Origin: Kitasatospora sp. NBC_01287
Lineage (GTDB): Bacteria; Actinomycetota; Actinomycetes; Streptomycetales; Streptomycetaceae
Assembly (NCBI RefSeq): GCF_026340565.1
Contig: NZ_JAPEPB010000001.1
Location: 682,001-746,000, forward strand
DNA: 64,000 bases
Direction of reading: 5' to 3'
The position numbers and the translations under genes are program-made. A model generated the notes under the pieces. The model worked only from the letters and a program-made list of their open reading frames with translations, was not told where the DNA came from and made no database searches. Of this stretch, positions 61,795-64,000 are shown piece by piece (position 1 is the stretch's first letter; every line of letters begins with the position of its first letter).

Positions 61795-63164
61795 TCCCCC
61801 TCCAGCGGTGTGACCTCGTCCGGCTGGAAGTAGCGGAACCGGCCCTGGGCCCGCCACAGGTCGGCACCGGGGTCGCCCTCCACGGTGACGGCGAGGTGCA
61901 CCTCGCCGTCCACGTCGTGCAGCACCGCCTCCACCAGCGCGGTGCGCCCGTGCAGGAAGAGGTCCTGCGCGTCGGTGCGCCGCCGCCCCGGCTTGAGCAG
62001 CACCCGGCTGCCCGCGCCGACCGAGCGGCCGTCCACCAGCACCCGGTCCTGGTCCGGGTCCACCTGCGGGTCGTTGCCCGGGTCCCACCACGGCTGGTCG
62101 GCGGCGGGCGCGGTCGGCGCGGTGACCTCGCGCAGCGCCCGCACCGCGCCGTGCAGTCGCTCCAGCACCTCGGCCGGCAGCGAGTCGGCGAGGTCGATCA
62201 CCGCACCGGCCCGCTCGTCGGTGCCGCGCGCCTCGCGCTTCTCCCGGTCGGTGAGCGCGGCCGTGCGCAGCGCGAGGATCTCGTCGATCTCGGTCGCGTC
62301 GTAGAGCGCGCCCGGGCTCTCCGGGGCCACCTGCGGGTGGTCCTCCAGGATGATCGGCGAGGAGAGCAGCACCGAGTCCTGCCCGGGCGGCCCGACCAGC
62401 ACCGGCCAGGTGTGCTCGCTGCGGCACTCGGCGACCGCCGCCTTGGCCCACTGCGGCGGGTCGGTGGCGGAGAGGAAGGCGCCCTGGTCGAGCCCGAGCA
62501 GCAGGTGCGCGGAGACCAGTGAACGAGGCAGCGCGGCCTCGCGCGGGTCGCCCGTGCCCGGCTGCCAGGTGGAGCTGTTGGCCACCTCCGCGACCAGCCG
62601 CACCGCCCGGTAGGGACCGGGCAGCTCCTGGGTGCGCAACCGCACCACGCCGTCCAGCTGTTCGCACTGGCGCAGCAGCCGGCCGACCAGCACGCCGTCC
62701 TCCAGCACCTCCTCCTGCTCCTCGCGGGCGGGCGAGCGGAACGGGTGCTCGATCCCGGTGCCGGTCAACTTGTCGACCGGAACGATGAGTTCGACCCGCT
62801 CCTCGATCCCCTCGTCCCACGGGACCAGCACCCGGTCGGCCAGCTCCAGTTCCGGGACGGTCTCGAACTCACCGTTCTCCAGGACCCGTTGGACGGTTCG
62901 CCGCTGGGCCCGCAGGAACCGCAGCTGCACCGCCAGGTCGGCGCCGCGCCGCGGCTCCATCACGCACTCGGTGCGCTGCTCGCTGTGCTCCGCGCTGTCC
63001 GCCCCGTAGCTGGGCGGCACCAGCACGCCGAACTGCCAGCGCAGCCGGTTCTTGGCCGCCGAGGCCCGGTAGGGGTAGAGCACGTAGCCCTCGAAGAGCA
63101 CCGCGTCGGCGATCTGCCGGGCCACCGCGAAACGGGCCTCCAGCTCCACCGGCAGGGCCGTCAT
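61791..63164 (-). CDS. Hydrogenase-cluster protein of unknown function
   Basis: Protein of 457 aa with no recognised domain. Features are an aromatic start (ARFAVARQIADAVLFEGYVLYPYRASAAKNRLRWQ broken by no known fold), an acidic middle and a C-terminus ending RFRYFQPDEVTPLEGE. It overlaps both neighbours (ATGA at each side), so it is part of the hydrogenase operon. It may be a conserved accessory protein of actinobacterial hydrogenase clusters. Confidence 0.75.
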   Translation of the reverse strand: MTALPVELEARFAVARQIADAVLFEGYVLYPYRASAAKNRLRWQFGVLVPPSYGADSAEHSEQRTECVMEPRRGADLAVQLRFLRAQRRTVQRVLENGEFETVPELELADRVLVPWDEGIEERVELIVPVDKLTGTGIEHPFRSPAREEQEEVLEDGVLVGRLLRQCEQLDGVVRLRTQELPGPYRAVRLVAEVANSSTWQPGTGDPREAALPRSLVSAHLLLGLDQGAFLSATDPPQWAKAAVAECRSEHTWPVLVGPPGQDSVLLSSPIILEDHPQVAPESPGALYDATEIDEILALRTAALTDREKREARGTDERAGAVIDLADSLPAEVLERLHGAVRALREVTAPTAPAADQPWWDPGNDPQVDPDQDRVLVDGRSVGAGSRVLLKPGRRRTDAQDLFLHGRTALVEAVLHDVDGEVHLAVTVEGDPGADLWRAQGRFRYFQPDEVTPLEGE

Positions 63165-63805
63165 CGCACCGCCTCCTCGATCGGGGCCCGGTCGAGCAGT
63201 TCGCGCACCGTCGCCTCCCAGGAGGGCAGCGCCCGCTGGGAGCGGTAGAGCAGCAGCTCGTCCATCAGGTCGCCCGGCAGCCGCAGCCAGCCGCAGCCGG
63301 GGAAGTGCTGGTCCATCGCGTCCCGCCAGACCTTGGCGGGCATCCGCACCACCGCCTCCTTGTCCCAGGGCACCGGAGTGACCTGGAAGCCGCCGGGGCC
63401 GGTGAAGGCGGTGCCGGAGAAGAGCAGCAGCAGCGGGACGTCGCCGCCCTCCAGCGCCCGCAGGTAGCGGGAGGCGGCCACCTCCAGGTCGTAGGTGCAG
63501 GGCACCACGAGGTCCGCCTCGGTCTCGCCCTCGAAGCCGGGGACCAGCAGCGAGACCTGGGCGAACTGGATCGGATTGAGCGTGGTGCCCCAGCGCGAGC
63601 GGTCGCCGAACAGGTCGGCCAGCCGCTCGCCCTCGGCCTCGCCGTAGGGGCGGCGGGCCGGTTCGATCCGCAGCTGGCAGCGGAGCGCGAGCGCGTGCAC
63701 CCGGGCCCCGCCGGTGGCGGTGATCCGCAACCGGAAGACGAGGGTCGGTCCCGCGGCGTACGGGTCGGAGCGCACCTGCGTGCAGGTGAAGCCGAGTTCG
63801 GTCAC
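63161..63805 (-). CDS. DUF6084-like hydrogenase-cluster protein
   Basis: Protein of 214 aa, mostly beta-strand by residue pattern (VFRLRITATGGARVHALALR, TYDLEVAASRYLRALEGGDVPL, LLLFSGTAF). I recall it as DUF6084 of actinobacterial hydrogenase clusters, not verified. The GTG at 63805 has GGAGGTG upstream and overlaps the preceding gene's stop. Function unknown. Confidence 0.7.
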   Translation of the reverse strand: MTELGFTCTQVRSDPYAAGPTLVFRLRITATGGARVHALALRCQLRIEPARRPYGEAEGERLADLFGDRSRWGTTLNPIQFAQVSLLVPGFEGETEADLVVPCTYDLEVAASRYLRALEGGDVPLLLLFSGTAFTGPGGFQVTPVPWDKEAVVRMPAKVWRDAMDQHFPGCGWLRLPGDLMDELLLYRSQRALPSWEATVRELLDRAPIEEAVR

Positions 63806-64000
63806 GGCCGCACCTCCGCGCGCGGGGCCCTGGCCCGCTCGGCCAGCCGGCCGAAGAAGCCGTCCAGCTCGGCGCGGGCCTCGGCGCCGCCGTCGAAGCC
63901 GTGCCAGCACAGCCGCAGCCGGCCGACCAGTTCGTAGCAGACGTCGATCGGGACCAGGTAGCAGTCGATCCGGCCCGCCGTGCGGCGCAGCAGCAGCGCT
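63802..64000 (-). CDS. DUF5947-like protein, 5' end beyond window
   Basis: The last 65 residues of a protein entering from the right edge: LVPIDVCYELVGRLRLCWHG, then FFGRLAERARAPRAEVRP. The pattern matches a family I recall as DUF5947 in hydrogenase clusters. It overlaps the next gene by GTGA. Start and full length lie outside the window. Confidence 0.6.
   Translation of the reverse strand, partial: ALLLRRTAGRIDCYLVPIDVCYELVGRLRLCWHGFDGGAEARAELDGFFGRLAERARAPRAEVRP

Overview
This 64 kb window is very GC-rich DNA from an actinomycete, most likely a Streptomyces or Kitasatospora relative. The signs are dense ATGA or GTGA gene overlaps, GTG and TTG starts, AfsR/SARP-type regulators, and many genes whose start codon lies 6-8 bases after a TAnnnT -10 box (leaderless). 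I see no tRNA, rRNA, insertion sequence, integrase or CRISPR array. Nearly every gene has a long antisense shadow frame because of the GC content; these were left out.

Layout. (1) 1-6.6 kb: an AfsR-like regulator running off the left edge, an HD-domain protein, a second SARP/NB-ARC regulator, and two tiny ORFs, one encoding a small exported peptide. (2) 6.9-13.5 kb, minus strand: a candidate ribosomally made, modified peptide (RiPP) operon. In transcription order it encodes a precursor with four near-identical 25-residue repeats, a radical SAM enzyme and an MFS exporter, then a prolyl-oligopeptidase and a glycosyltransferase. A perfect 15-bp hairpin lies between precursor and enzyme genes. 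(3) 13.9-23.8 kb, divergent plus strand: a second RiPP-like operon with a radical SAM protein, a heme-oxygenase-like diiron protein, a 67-residue precursor-like peptide, a cyclase/ATPase, a cytoplasmic subtilisin, a GAF protein, a P450 and a convergent LuxR-type regulator. The two arms share one divergent control region and are the best candidate for an undescribed system.

(4) 24-39.8 kb: accessory and housekeeping genes, including two DinB-like proteins, a DHA2 exporter with its MarR regulator, a methyltransferase, a membrane protein/small protein pair sharing a RHIM-like motif, a proline iminopeptidase, an NlpC/P60 hydrolase, an AlkB-like dioxygenase, a DUF1275 protein, an MMPL transporter, a TMEM175-type channel and a SnoaL-like protein. 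(5) 39.9-50.9 kb: a five-gene WGR/DUF4132, MoxR ATPase, DUF5682, VWA and SWIM operon resembling E. coli molR plus yehLMPQ. (6) 50.9-54.8 kb: an alpha/beta hydrolase, a MerR regulator with an aldo/keto reductase, and two membrane proteins.

(7) 54.9-64 kb, minus strand: [NiFe]-hydrogenase maturation genes. hypA-B-F-C-D-E form one operon. Upstream of it lie a small DUF6893-like protein, the maturation protease and three hydrogenase-associated hypothetical proteins, the last cut by the right edge. The hydrogenase subunits should lie just beyond that edge.

Domain and family names come from motif recognition by eye. No database search was run, and names given as DUF numbers are recalled from memory.
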